A DNA stretch of 64,000 nucleotides from Oleomonas cavernae (GTDB lineage Bacteria > Pseudomonadota > Alphaproteobacteria > Zavarziniales > Zavarziniaceae), in contig NZ_QYUK01000011.1 in the NCBI RefSeq assembly GCF_003590945.1, positions 1,516,001 to 1,580,000 on the forward strand, written 5' to 3'. The notes beneath the pieces are model-generated. The model saw only the letters and a list, made by a program, of their open reading frames with translations. It made no database searches and was not told where the DNA came from. Every line of letters starts with the position of its first letter. Position 1 is the first letter of the stretch. Shown here piece after piece: positions 8,081 to 16,506 of this stretch. The translations under genes were made by a program, and so were the position numbers.

Positions 8081-8293
8081 TCGGCGCCTTTTCAGGCGTC
8101 GGCCCAGGCCCATGCGCACCTCACAGCGATGAGCGCGGTCACACCGTCGGCATGTAACGCCGGCGGCGACGCGGGGACTCGATCATGAATCGTTGCAATT
8201 TCCCGCGCCGGATGACGGCAGCGCTCGGCGCGAGGCATTCCGATCACCAGCCGGCGGCCCGGTCCGCTTCGGTATCAACGAAAGAACCACATC

Positions 8294-8827
8294 ATGACCA
8301 CACTGCGTAAACTGATTGCCGTGGGTGCGTTGCTCCTGACCACCACCCAGGCCTTTGCCGAAGACGCCCATCATCCGGGCGGCGGAACGCCTGCAACCCC
8401 TCCCGCCGCCTCGCCGGCACCCGGCGCCAGCCCCGGCATGATGGGCGCCGGCATGATGATGTCGATGATGGAGCCGATGATGGCGCCGGATCGCATCGAG
8501 GGACGGATCGCATTCCTCGAGGCCGAACTCAAGGTTACCGATGCCCAGCGCCCGCTTTGGAACGCCTTTGCCGAAGCGATCCGCGCCAACACGCGCGCCA
8601 TGGCCGGCATGATGATGGAAATGCAAGGCGCGATGATGCCGGCGCCGGGCACCGCATCGCCGACGCTGCTGCAACGGATCGAAAGCCACGAGCGCATGCT
8701 CGCCGCCCGCCTCGATTCCCTGCGCCAGTTGAAGGCAGCGCTGCAGCCGCTTTATGCGGCCCTCGACGACAGCCAGAGGCAAACAGCCGACAAGCTGCTC
8801 ATGCCGGCCCCCATGGGCCCCATGTAG
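8294..8827 (+). CDS. Periplasmic LTXXQ/Spy-CpxP-like protein, methionine-rich
   Basis: A 177-residue exported protein with a cleavable signal peptide ending about TTTQAFA-ED. A Pro/Gly/Met-rich linker follows (PGMMGAGMMMSMMEPMM), then a helical domain in which LKVTDAQRPLWNAFAEAIR is the LTxxQ-type motif. A second methionine cluster (MAGMMMEMQGAMM) lies mid-helix. Spy/CpxP proteins are periplasmic chaperones induced by envelope or metal stress; the methionines could bind Cu(I). It stands 5' of the DUF2933 gene and CopA-type ATPase, consistent with a role in copper tolerance. Confidence 0.7.
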   Translation: MTTLRKLIAVGALLLTTTQAFAEDAHHPGGGTPATPPAASPAPGASPGMMGAGMMMSMMEPMMAPDRIEGRIAFLEAELKVTDAQRPLWNAFAEAIRANTRAMAGMMMEMQGAMMPAPGTASPTLLQRIESHERMLAARLDSLRQLKAALQPLYAALDDSQRQTADKLLMPAPMGPM

Positions 8828-8901
8828 GCGATGCGCGGGACCGCTGTCGGCCCATTGCCGCGCCGGTCCCGATCGACACCGACAATCCGGAGTAACAGGC
8901 A

Positions 8902-9214
8902 ATGACCCAAAAATCCTACGCTGATCAAGCCCCTCCCCCATGCACCGCAACGGCGGAACAGCTCCCGAAACCCCACCATTGCCTTTTTGGCGATCGCGGG
9001 TGCCCTGGTCGCCATCGGGTTCCTGCTCATCGCCGCTTTCCTTGTCTTCTCCGAGCATCGAGTCCATGTCCTGGGGTATCTGCCCTATCTGCTTCTGCTC
9101 GCCTGCCCGTTGATGCACCTTTTCATGCACCACGGCCACGGCCACCAGGGCCATGGCCGACACACCGGCAACAAGGGGCCCTCGCCCATGGCGGAGGACA
9201 GGCGCAATGACTGA
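8902..9214 (+). pseudogene. DUF2933 small membrane protein, apparent frameshift
   Basis: The C-terminal part (from about 8960) is a clear DUF2933 protein: a hydrophobic helix (LLIAAFLVFSEHRVHVLGYL), then LLLLACPLMHLFMHHGHGHQGHGR. That frame has no usable ATG. An ATG with a GGAG site at 8902 begins MTQKSYADQAPP in another frame, and removing one C from the C5 run at 8935-8939 joins the two smoothly (continuing HAPQRRNSSRNPTIAF). So the gene has either a real +1 frameshift or a sequencing error. Family members accompany copper-resistance ATPases. A rescue start at the TTG at 8987 is possible. Confidence 0.6.
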
Positions 9215-9880
9215 ACCTGCCGCCTACGGCCTCTGGGCCTGGTCATCGTCAACTCGGCGGTGTTCATCGTGTTTGCGGCGAGTTTCGTCAGGCTGCGAAC
9301 GACACGTGACTGGCGCTCGCTCGGCGCCTTCTCGGCCTTCATCCTCGCGCTCTTTACCGAGATGTATGGCTTTCCCTTGACCATCTATCTGTTGTCGGGC
9401 TGGCTCGGGCGCCAGTTTCCGGGCGTGGATTTCTGGTCCCATGATGCGGGGCATCTGCTCGAAACCATGTTCGGTTGGCGCGCCAACCCGCATTTCGGGC
9501 TCTTCCATCTCGTCAGCAATATCCTGATCTTCGGCGGCTTCTGGCTGCTTGCCAAAAGCTGGCATGTGCTTTTCAAGGCCCAGCACGACCGCCGCCTCGC
9601 CACGAGCGGCCCCTATGCCCATGTCCGCCATCCCCAATACGTCGCCTTTGTCATCATCATGACCGGCTTCCTGTTCCAATGGCCGACCCTGGTGACACTC
9701 TTCATGTTCCCGATACTGGTGTGGTTCTACATCCGCCTGGCGAAGCGGGAAGAAGCGGCCGCACAGGCCCAATTCGGCACCGCCTGGGAAAGCTATGCCC
9801 GCGCGACACCCGCCTTCATTCCCCGAAGCCAGGGCCATGCCCGGGCTGCAAACACCCATTCAGGAGGTCCGACCCCATGA
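9207..9880 (+). pseudogene. Isoprenylcysteine carboxyl methyltransferase-like membrane protein, apparent frameshift
   Basis: From 9260 the frame encodes a roughly 200-residue ICMT/NnrU-like integral membrane protein with several hydrophobic helices and the family core [20 protein letters not shown], which forms the SAM-binding site. The natural start appears to be the ATG at 9207 (MTEPAAYGLWA), 8 bp inside the DUF2933 gene, but it runs out of frame. One extra C in the CC at 9238-9239 would restore LVIVNSAVFIVFAASF. The GTG at 9260 would give a product lacking part of the first helix. It overlaps the ATPase gene by four bases, so the island is a tight operon. Confidence 0.65.
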
Positions 9881-12051
9881 ACGACCACCACACCCATGCG
9901 AAGGCCCCCGGCAAACCGGCCGGGGCCGAGGTGGCGGCGCCAAGCGCCGTCTATACCTGCCCGATGCACCCGCAGATCAGGCAGATCGGGCCCGGCAATT
10001 GTCCCATCTGCGGCATGACGCTCGAACCGGCAGTGGTGACCGCCGACACCGGGCCGAGCGCCGAGCTCGTCGACATGACGCGGCGGTTCTGGATCGGCCT
10101 CGTCCTCGCCCTGCCCGTGCTCGCGCTCGAGATGGGCGGCCATCTCACCAACCTGCACATGTTGCTCGGCGCGCAAGCCTCGAACTGGCTCCAACTCGTG
10201 CTGGCAACGCCGGTGGTGCTTTGGGCGGGCTGGCCGTTTTTCGTCCGGGCAGGACAGTCGCTCGTCACCCGTCATCTCAACATGTTCACGTTGATCGCCA
10301 TGGGCACGGGCGTCGCCTGGGCCTATAGCGTCGTCGCCACCGCCGCACCAGGGATATTCCCCGCGACCTTCCGGGCCGCCGACGGCGCCGTGGCGATCTA
10401 CTTCGAGGCCGCCGCCGTCATCACCGTGCTGGTGCTGCTCGGCCAGGTGCTGGAGTTGCGCGCCCGCGAGCAGACCGGCGGCGCCATCCGCGCGCTCCTC
10501 GACCTGGCCCCCAAGGCCGCGCGCCGGGTCCGCGACGACGGTACGGACGAGGATGTGGCGCTCGAAGCTGTCGCGGTCGGCGACCGTCTTCGCGTCCGCC
10601 CGGGCGAGAAGGTGCCGGTGGATGGGGAGTTGATCGATGGCCGCAGTTCGGTCGACGAATCCATGATCACCGGCGAGTCGATGCCGATCGCCAAGGAAGT
10701 GGGCAGCAAGCTCATCGGCGGTACCCTCAACCAGACCGGCGGTTTCATCATGCGGGCAGGTAAGGTCGGCCGCGATACGATGCTGGCGCAGATCGTCCGC
10801 ATGGTGGCCGACGCCCAGCGCTCGCGCGCACCGATCCAGCGCCTCGCCGACGAAGTCTCCGGCTGGTTCGTCCCGGTGGTCATCACGATCGCCGTCCTCG
10901 CCTTCGCCGCCTGGGGCATCTGGGGGCCGGAGCCGCGCTTCGCCCATGGCCTGGTTGCCGCGGTGGCGGTGCTGATCATCGCCTGCCCCTGCGCGCTGGG
11001 CTTGGCGACACCGATGTCGATCATGGTCGGCGTCGGCCGCGGGGCCGGGCTGGGCGTGCTCATCAAGAATGCCGAGGCCCTGGAGCGTTTCGAGAAAATC
11101 GACACGCTGGTGGTCGACAAAACCGGCACGCTGACCGAAGGCAAGCCCAAGGTTACCGCACTGAAAGCGGTCGGCATCGCCGAGGACGAGCTGCTGCGGC
11201 TGGCCGCGACCCTGGAACGCGGCAGTGAACACCCGCTCGCCGCGGCGATCGTCGACGCGGCCGAGGCGCGCAACCTTGCCCTGGGGCACGCCGAGGACTT
11301 CGACAGTCCCGTGGGCAAGGGGGTGACCGGCAGCGTCGACGGCCGCAAGCTGGTCATCGGCAGCCATCGCATCATGGCGGAGGCAGGCGTCGTGCTTACC
11401 GCCCTGACGGCGGCGGCGGAAGGGCTTCGCGGCGAAGGCGCCACCGTGATTTTCGTGGCCATCGACGGGAGCCTCGGCGGGCTCATCGCCATTGCCGACC
11501 CGGTCAAGGCCACGACCCCCGCCGCCGTCCAGGCACTCAAGGGTGCCGGGGTCCGCGTGGTCATGCTGACCGGGGACAACAAGACCACGGCGCAGGCGGT
11601 GGCCCGCCGGCTCGGCATCGACGAGGTCGAGGCCGAAATCCTGCCGGAGGACAAGGCCAAGGTGGTCGAGCGGCTGCGCCAGGAGGGGCGGATCGTCGCC
11701 ATGGCCGGCGACGGCGTCAACGATGCGCCCGCCCTGGCCGCGGCCGATGTCGGTATCGCCATGGGCACCGGCACCGACGTGGCGATCGAAAGCGCCGGCG
11801 TTACCCTGTTGAAAGGTGATCTTCAGGGTATCATGCGGGCGCGCCAGCTCAGTCGCGCGACCATGAGCAATATCCGCCAGAACCTGTTCTTCGCCTTCAT
11901 CTACAACGCCGCCGGCGTGCCTGTCGCCGCCGGCGTGCTCTATCCAGCCTTCGGTCTGCTGCTCTCGCCCGTCATCGCCGCGGCGGCGATGGCGCTCTCA
12001 TCGGTCAGCGTCATCGCCAATGCCCTGCGGCTGCGCCGGGCACGCCTGTAG
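9877..12051 (+). CDS. copA: Copper-translocating P1B-type ATPase
   Basis: A 724-residue inner-membrane pump that exports Cu(I) (or Ag(I)) using ATP. The N terminus has a His-rich tail and, at residues 26-51, a heavy-metal-binding domain ([21 protein letters not shown]) in place of the ferredoxin-like CxxC domains of classical CopA. The transport motif CPC is at residues 370-372 ([13 protein letters not shown]), the phosphorylated Asp414 is in [15 protein letters not shown] gives the nucleotide-binding His-Pro, and [20 protein letters not shown] is the hinge. I start it at the ATG at 9877 behind AGGAGGT; earlier in-frame sequence overlaps the upstream membrane gene. Confidence 0.92.
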   Translation: MNDHHTHAKAPGKPAGAEVAAPSAVYTCPMHPQIRQIGPGNCPICGMTLEPAVVTADTGPSAELVDMTRRFWIGLVLALPVLALEMGGHLTNLHMLLGAQASNWLQLVLATPVVLWAGWPFFVRAGQSLVTRHLNMFTLIAMGTGVAWAYSVVATAAPGIFPATFRAADGAVAIYFEAAAVITVLVLLGQVLELRAREQTGGAIRALLDLAPKAARRVRDDGTDEDVALEAVAVGDRLRVRPGEKVPVDGELIDGRSSVDESMITGESMPIAKEVGSKLIGGTLNQTGGFIMRAGKVGRDTMLAQIVRMVADAQRSRAPIQRLADEVSGWFVPVVITIAVLAFAAWGIWGPEPRFAHGLVAAVAVLIIACPCALGLATPMSIMVGVGRGAGLGVLIKNAEALERFEKIDTLVVDKTGTLTEGKPKVTALKAVGIAEDELLRLAATLERGSEHPLAAAIVDAAEARNLALGHAEDFDSPVGKGVTGSVDGRKLVIGSHRIMAEAGVVLTALTAAAEGLRGEGATVIFVAIDGSLGGLIAIADPVKATTPAAVQALKGAGVRVVMLTGDNKTTAQAVARRLGIDEVEAEILPEDKAKVVERLRQEGRIVAMAGDGVNDAPALAAADVGIAMGTGTDVAIESAGVTLLKGDLQGIMRARQLSRATMSNIRQNLFFAFIYNAAGVPVAAGVLYPAFGLLLSPVIAAAAMALSSVSVIANALRLRRARL

Positions 12052-12058
12052 AACACAA

Positions 12059-12093
12059 GGGGAGCCGCCAGGCGCACAAACTGCCGGCTCCCC
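12059..12093. terminator. Hairpin between convergent copA and the dikinase-like gene
   Basis: GGGGAGCCG (12059-12067) pairs with CGGCTCCCC (12085-12093). There is no clear U run on either side, so it may attenuate or stabilise 3' ends of both convergent transcripts rather than act as a classical terminator. Confidence 0.45.
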
Positions 12094-12100
12094 GTCCGGC

Positions 12101-13690
12101 TCAGGGCTGCCGCCAGGAGTCGATCGCCGCGAGTTCCACTTGCGGCAAGTCCGTGACGATCTCCTGCCGGCCCAGGGCGATTTCGCCGCTCTCGCCGTCC
12201 AGCGACAGCCAGTCGCCGTCCTCGATCGCCAAGCCGGCGATCTCGCCGCGGCGGCCGGTCTCGTCGATGGTCAGTTCATGACAGCCGACCAGGCAGACCC
12301 GGCCGAGCTGCCGGGCCACGACCGCGGCATGCGCCGTGCGCCCGCCGACGGCGGTCAATATCCCCGCGGCCACGGCAAAGCCCCCGACATCCTCGGTCGA
12401 GGTGTCGTGGCGGACCAGGATGACCGGGTCCCCGCCCGAGGCACGGGCCTTGGCACTGGCGCTGTCGAAGGCGATGCGCCCGCTCGCCACCCCCGGCGAC
12501 GCCGATATCGCCCGGGCGATCGCCGCCGGCCTGGTCGCGAAGCGCAGGGTGCCGGCAGCAGCAACGTCAACCGCCGAGGCCCTTGCCAGCGCCGTGGCCC
12601 GGTCGAGCAGGCCCTCGTCGACCAGGTCGACCAGCACGCGCAGCGCGGCACGTGGTGTCCGCTTGGCCGAGCGGGTCTGCAGGAAGAACAGGCGCCCCTC
12701 CTCCACGGTGAACTCGACATCCTGGATATCGTGGAATTCCCGCTCGAGGCGCTTGACGCCGGCAGCCAGCGCCTGCGCCGGCCCGGGCAATCGCGCGGCC
12801 AGCAGGGCAGCATCGCCGGGCATGCGCCGGCCGGCGACGACATCCTCGCCCTGAGCATCGAACAGGAAATCGACGTAGAGCTCGTTGGCGCCGGTGGCCG
12901 GATTGCGCGAGAAGGCCACGCCGGAACCGGACTTGCCGCCGGCATTGCCGAACACCATCACCTGCACGGTGACGGCGGTGCCCGCCAGATTGTCGAGACC
13001 GTTCAGGCGCCGGTATTCCCTGGCCCGCGCCCCGTCCCACGAGCGATAGACGGCCCGTGCCGCCGCGGAGAGTTGCGCCATCGGATCGTCCGGGATCGGG
13101 TGGCCGGCGGCGCGGATGACGATCGCCTGGAACTCGTGGGTCAGCCGTTCCAAGGCCTCGGAGTCCAAACTGCTCTCGCCGTCGACGCCTTCGCTGCTGA
13201 TCATGCCGGCGAGCGCGGCATCGAAGGCCGCGGCTGGCACGCCTTCGACCACCTCGCCATAGATCTGGATGAAGCGGCGGTAACTGTCCCAGGCCAGGCG
13301 CGGATTGCCGGTCGAGGCGATCAAGCCGCGAACCGAGACGGCGTTCAGCCCGACATCGAGGATGGTTTCCAGCATGCCGGGCATGGATTGGGCAGCACCC
13401 GAGCGCACCGAGACCAGGAGCGGTGCCCGGGCATCGCCGAAGCGCCGGCCGGTCGCGGCTTCCAGCGGCGCGATCCCGTCCCGCAGACCCTGCTCCAGCG
13501 CCTCGAGCGCATCGGTCTCGTTGCGATTGATCGCCGCGCAAAGCCCGGTCGGCAGGACGAAGGCGGGCGGCACGTTCAGGCCCAGCCGGCTCATGCGCCA
13601 CAATTGTGTCGCCTTGGCACCGGCCGTCTCGACCGACAGGGTATCGGCCGTGCCGGGGATCCCGATAAATAAGGGGGCAAACTCGCTCAT
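12101..13690 (-). CDS. Pyruvate phosphate dikinase-like protein lacking the PEP/pyruvate TIM barrel
   Basis: A 529-residue protein with the first two modules of pyruvate phosphate dikinase. An ATP-grasp nucleotide-binding region spans about residues 1-370 (SVRSGAAQSMPGMLETILDVGLN, GNAGGKSGSGVAFSRNPATG, VEFTVEEGRLFFLQTR). A swivelling phosphohistidine domain follows, with the motif GGRTAHAAVVARQLG and catalytic His at about 454. The protein then ends: the roughly 350-residue TIM barrel of full-length enzymes (about 870-900 aa) is absent and no separate copy is nearby. It should be able to phosphorylate its own histidine from ATP, but the acceptor is unknown. Its ATG overlaps the stop of the PhoU-tailed gene, so the two are translationally coupled. 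Confidence 0.8.
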   Translation of the reverse strand: MSEFAPLFIGIPGTADTLSVETAGAKATQLWRMSRLGLNVPPAFVLPTGLCAAINRNETDALEALEQGLRDGIAPLEAATGRRFGDARAPLLVSVRSGAAQSMPGMLETILDVGLNAVSVRGLIASTGNPRLAWDSYRRFIQIYGEVVEGVPAAAFDAALAGMISSEGVDGESSLDSEALERLTHEFQAIVIRAAGHPIPDDPMAQLSAAARAVYRSWDGARAREYRRLNGLDNLAGTAVTVQVMVFGNAGGKSGSGVAFSRNPATGANELYVDFLFDAQGEDVVAGRRMPGDAALLAARLPGPAQALAAGVKRLEREFHDIQDVEFTVEEGRLFFLQTRSAKRTPRAALRVLVDLVDEGLLDRATALARASAVDVAAAGTLRFATRPAAIARAISASPGVASGRIAFDSASAKARASGGDPVILVRHDTSTEDVGGFAVAAGILTAVGGRTAHAAVVARQLGRVCLVGCHELTIDETGRRGEIAGLAIEDGDWLSLDGESGEIALGRQEIVTDLPQVELAAIDSWRQP

Positions 13691-15624
13691 GCCGACAACT
13701 CCTCGAGTACGCGGTCACGCAGGGAAAGCGCTGCATGCGACAGGTGGTCGGTCGCCGTCTCGAGCCCGCGTGCAACCTCGAGCCCCAGCACCAGCCCCCT
13801 GGCATCGTCGTGCGGCACGGCCATGAAGGCGGCGAACGCCTCGCGTTCCGCCACGTCGGCGCGCCGTTCCGCGGTGGTAACCGCATCGATTGCCTGCAGC
13901 GAGGCCAGGGCGTCCGCCCGCTGCCCCTGCGGCAGCCGCGACGCGGCCTCGACCGCACGCACGAGCTGGCCGACGCTGTCGGTCACGATCTCGGCGAGTT
14001 GCACGATCGGCGACACACCGAGCATGACGGCCATCGCCTCGGGCAGCAGGCTGAGCAGGAAGGCACAGTCCTCGAGCGAGTCGGTGGCGTTTTCGACCTC
14101 GTCGATGACTGGCCGCAACATGCCCGCCTCGCGCAGCCGGGCGGAGATTTCCCGCGCCGACAGGGTCAGGCGGTCGGCCTTTTCCTCGATCAGCTTGGCC
14201 CGCCGGGCCAGGGCCTGGCGGGCTGCCGGGGCCGCCGCGCCGGGCGTGGACACCATCTCCTCGATCGCCGCGGCCAGCGTCCGCGACAGGCCGAGGTGGC
14301 GCACCAGCACGGTCAGCACCGAGCTTTCCGCCGTCTCGAACCGGCGGGAGAGTTCGGCCTGAATCTGGTCGCGGATCAGGCGCGCGGTACGGCCCGCCGC
14401 CAGGCCCTGGCTGGTATCGCGCAGGACATGCTGCAAGAACTCGGTGCATTCGGCGAGGCCCAGCGCTTCGTCGAGGCGCACGCCATAGGGAATGCGGCCG
14501 GCCGCGGTGCGATGCACCGCCTCGTAGACGAGATCGTTGCCGCCCAGGTCGAGGAAGGCCCGGTGCCCGAAGTCCGCCTTGGCCGCCCAGGTCAGCAGGT
14601 TGATGGCGGCATTGCGGCCGACGAAGATCTGCAGGGCCTTGCGGGCCTTGTTCCAGTCGATCAGGAAGACGATCCGCGAGCCCAGGAACGCCAGCAGCCG
14701 ATCCAGCGCCGTATCGTCGGCGGCGGCGTAGCGGCCGGTGACGAGATAGAAAATGTCTTCGCTGAGCCCGTCGCCGCGCTGCTCGGCCAGCGGGCTCCAG
14801 GCCACCCCCTGCCCCTCGAACAGCGAGATGAAGAACTGTGCCCGCGGCCGGTGCACGTCGGTATAGGTGACGGTCACCACCCCCGGATCGACGTGGATGA
14901 CCAGGACATGGGCGTCGGTGGTGCCGATGTCGTTCTGGATGGTAAGGCGGCCGCCGGCGCGCACCGCCGTGGTGCCCAGGCCGGGATGGCCGAAGGCCAG
15001 CGGCGCGGTACGGTTGAGGCCGGCCATGAAGGCCCTGACGGCCCGGCGATCGGCGTCGCCCAGGGCATGCACCCGCGCCCCGTCGAGGGTTTCGACCGCG
15101 GTCTCGGCCGCCAGCCGGTTGATCGCCTTGTGCAGGTCCATGACCAGCAGGTGGAGGCTGTCGCGCCCGTCTCGGGTCGCCACGGCCAGTTGCTCGATCT
15201 CCCGCAGGTCTAGTTGATCGCCCTCGGCGGCCGGGATCGATTGCGCAAGGCCCTGCGCCCGCTCGGCCAGGGGCTGGGCGGCGGCGGCATCGGCCGCCTC
15301 GAGCGGGGCCAGCATCGCCTCGACATCGCTGGCCAGCCCTGCCAGCAAGGCGCCGATGCCGGGTGCGAACAGGCGTCCCGGCCCCAACAGGCGCGCCTCG
15401 GCCACCAGCCCGTCCAGGGCCGCCTGGCCCAGCCCGGCGGCGCGGCACTCCACATCGAAACCGCGGGCCGCGCGATCGGGCGCCTGGGCATGCCGGGCCG
15501 CCTCCTGAAGGAGGCTCAAGCGAAGCTTGATGCGATCGTTGGCGCCCAGCGCCTCGCCGATCAGCGTGGGCAGCAGAATCGCCCTCTCGCCCAGGCGTTC
15601 GATGATGTCGATCTTGACCGTCAC
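13687..15624 (-). CDS. Uncharacterised protein with C-terminal DUF47/PhoU-like domain
   Basis: A 645-residue soluble protein with no signal peptide or membrane helix. The N-terminal ~190 residues are mainly helical. The middle (about 200-300) is a beta-rich segment I cannot assign (IQNDIGTTDAHVLVIHVD, VTVTYTDVHRPRAQFFISLF), followed by DRLLAFLGSRIVFLIDWNKA. The C-terminal ~215 residues resemble DUF47/PhoU helical bundles, with repeated acidic metal-site-like motifs EEKADRL (480), ENATDSLED (512) and ETATDHLSH (622). PhoU-like proteins bind metals and regulate phosphate transport. It is the first gene of a coupled pair with the dikinase-like gene (ATGA overlap), so a joint function in phosphoryl transfer or phosphate sensing is plausible but inferred. 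Confidence 0.6.
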   Translation of the reverse strand: MTVKIDIIERLGERAILLPTLIGEALGANDRIKLRLSLLQEAARHAQAPDRAARGFDVECRAAGLGQAALDGLVAEARLLGPGRLFAPGIGALLAGLASDVEAMLAPLEAADAAAAQPLAERAQGLAQSIPAAEGDQLDLREIEQLAVATRDGRDSLHLLVMDLHKAINRLAAETAVETLDGARVHALGDADRRAVRAFMAGLNRTAPLAFGHPGLGTTAVRAGGRLTIQNDIGTTDAHVLVIHVDPGVVTVTYTDVHRPRAQFFISLFEGQGVAWSPLAEQRGDGLSEDIFYLVTGRYAAADDTALDRLLAFLGSRIVFLIDWNKARKALQIFVGRNAAINLLTWAAKADFGHRAFLDLGGNDLVYEAVHRTAAGRIPYGVRLDEALGLAECTEFLQHVLRDTSQGLAAGRTARLIRDQIQAELSRRFETAESSVLTVLVRHLGLSRTLAAAIEEMVSTPGAAAPAARQALARRAKLIEEKADRLTLSAREISARLREAGMLRPVIDEVENATDSLEDCAFLLSLLPEAMAVMLGVSPIVQLAEIVTDSVGQLVRAVEAASRLPQGQRADALASLQAIDAVTTAERRADVAEREAFAAFMAVPHDDARGLVLGLEVARGLETATDHLSHAALSLRDRVLEELSA

Positions 15625-15998
15625 AGCCGTCTCTCTCCGCGCTTACACCTCAACAAGCCGGATTGATGCACCGGAGGCGTGCCCCGCGCATTGCGTTAAG
15701 TCATTCATATAAATGTCATATTGGCCGAAGGCGGGCGCTTCGAAACGGCCGGCCGGGTAGCCGCTGGGCCGGTGCCCCGCCCTAGGCGCGGGTTCGACTT
15801 TGGTGTGGATAATGTCAACGCGGTCTTGCCGCGGGCGGCCAGATCATCTGAAATGTCAGAACGTGGGACGCAGGAAACTGTTCTGTCCGACGTTAAGGGG
15901 CTCGAGAGGCTTGCTTCTCGATCGTACCGTCACCCCCCGACGGTGCCCCGGACCCGCCGGCTCCCCCCGCCGGCGGGTCCACCCTAGGCTCCCGATCG
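15625..15998. other. 374-bp intergenic region with no supported gene
   Basis: It lies upstream of the PhoU-tailed gene and downstream of the thioesterase gene, both leftward. The AT-richer patch at about 15695-15722 could hold the promoter of the PhoU-tailed pair, but I see no convincing hexamer pair. An 88-codon rightward open frame (15721-15987) has no ribosome site or family resemblance. A strong hairpin lies at 15950-15980. Confidence 0.5.
15950..15980 (-). terminator. GC-rich hairpin downstream of the thioesterase gene
   Basis: Twelve perfect base pairs, GGACCCGCCGGC (15950-15961) with GCCGGCGGGTCC (15969-15980), close a 7-base C-rich loop 18 bp past the thioesterase stop codon. No U tract follows, so termination is only probable. 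Confidence 0.5.
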
Positions 15999-16433
15999 TC
16001 AGGCACCCTGCGAGTCGACCGGGCGCGGCCGGCCCTCGTCGTCGATCGCGACCATGACGAAGGTGCCCTCGGTCACCCGCACCCGTTCGGGCGGGATGAT
16101 GTGGCCGTCGCGCGCCCGGTGGCGGTCGACCCAGGTCTCCAGATGCACGGTCAGCGAGGTCCGCCCGATCTTCACGACATCGCCGTAGATCGACACCAGG
16201 TCGCCGACATAGACCGCCTTGTGGAAGGTCATGGCGGTGATGGCGACGGTCGCGACTCGGCCGCCGGCGGGCCGGGCGGCGAGCACGCCGGCGGCGATGT
16301 CCATGTGGCTGAGGATCCAGCCGCCGAAGATATCGCCGTTGCCGTTGGCATCCTTGGGCAGGGCGGCGGTGCGGATGATCGGCTCCAGCCCCCGGGTCGA
16401 CGGGTGGACCAGGCCGGACGGTTCATTGCTCAT
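15999..16433 (-). CDS. Acyl-CoA thioesterase, YciA/hotdog family
   Basis: A 144-residue hotdog-fold enzyme expected to hydrolyse acyl-CoA thioesters in the cytoplasm. RTAALPKDANGNGDIFGGWI followed by LSHMDIAAG is almost the YciA signature (NANGDIFGGW), with the catalytic Asp in NGDIFGG. MTFHKAVYVGDLVSIYGDV and TSLTVHLETWV complete the sheet. I start it at the ATG at 16433; a GTG at 16439 would add two residues. It is divergent from parE, with about 70 bp between the starts. Confidence 0.85.
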   Translation of the reverse strand: MSNEPSGLVHPSTRGLEPIIRTAALPKDANGNGDIFGGWILSHMDIAAGVLAARPAGGRVATVAITAMTFHKAVYVGDLVSIYGDVVKIGRTSLTVHLETWVDRHRARDGHIIPPERVRVTEGTFVMVAIDDEGRPRPVDSQGA

Positions 16434-16454
16434 GGACACTCCACAAGATGTGGG

Positions 16455-16484
16455 TTAGCGCTTGGGTGCAGGGCACCCTATACT
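16455..16484 (+). promoter_or_regulatory. Probable sigma-70 promoter of parE
   Basis: TATACT (16479-16484) is a strong -10 box. TTAGCG at 16455-16460, 18 bp upstream, is a partial -35. The ATG at 16507 would be about 16 bases from the start of transcription. Confidence 0.5.
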
Positions 16485-16506
16485 GCGGATTCCCCATTCC
16501 CAAAGC

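Noticed and set aside
6131..8119. 662-codon leftward open frame opposite glnA
   Set aside because: High GC at third positions removes stop codons on the antisense strand. The glnA frame carries every GSI motif and there is no ribosome site for the reverse frame.
9793..11367. 524-codon leftward open frame opposite copA
   Set aside because: Antisense shadow of a P-type ATPase; His/Asp/Gly/Arg-rich with no domain.
15721..15987. 88-codon rightward open frame in the large intergenic gap
   Set aside because: No start context and no family resemblance, and its end lies inside a terminator-like hairpin.
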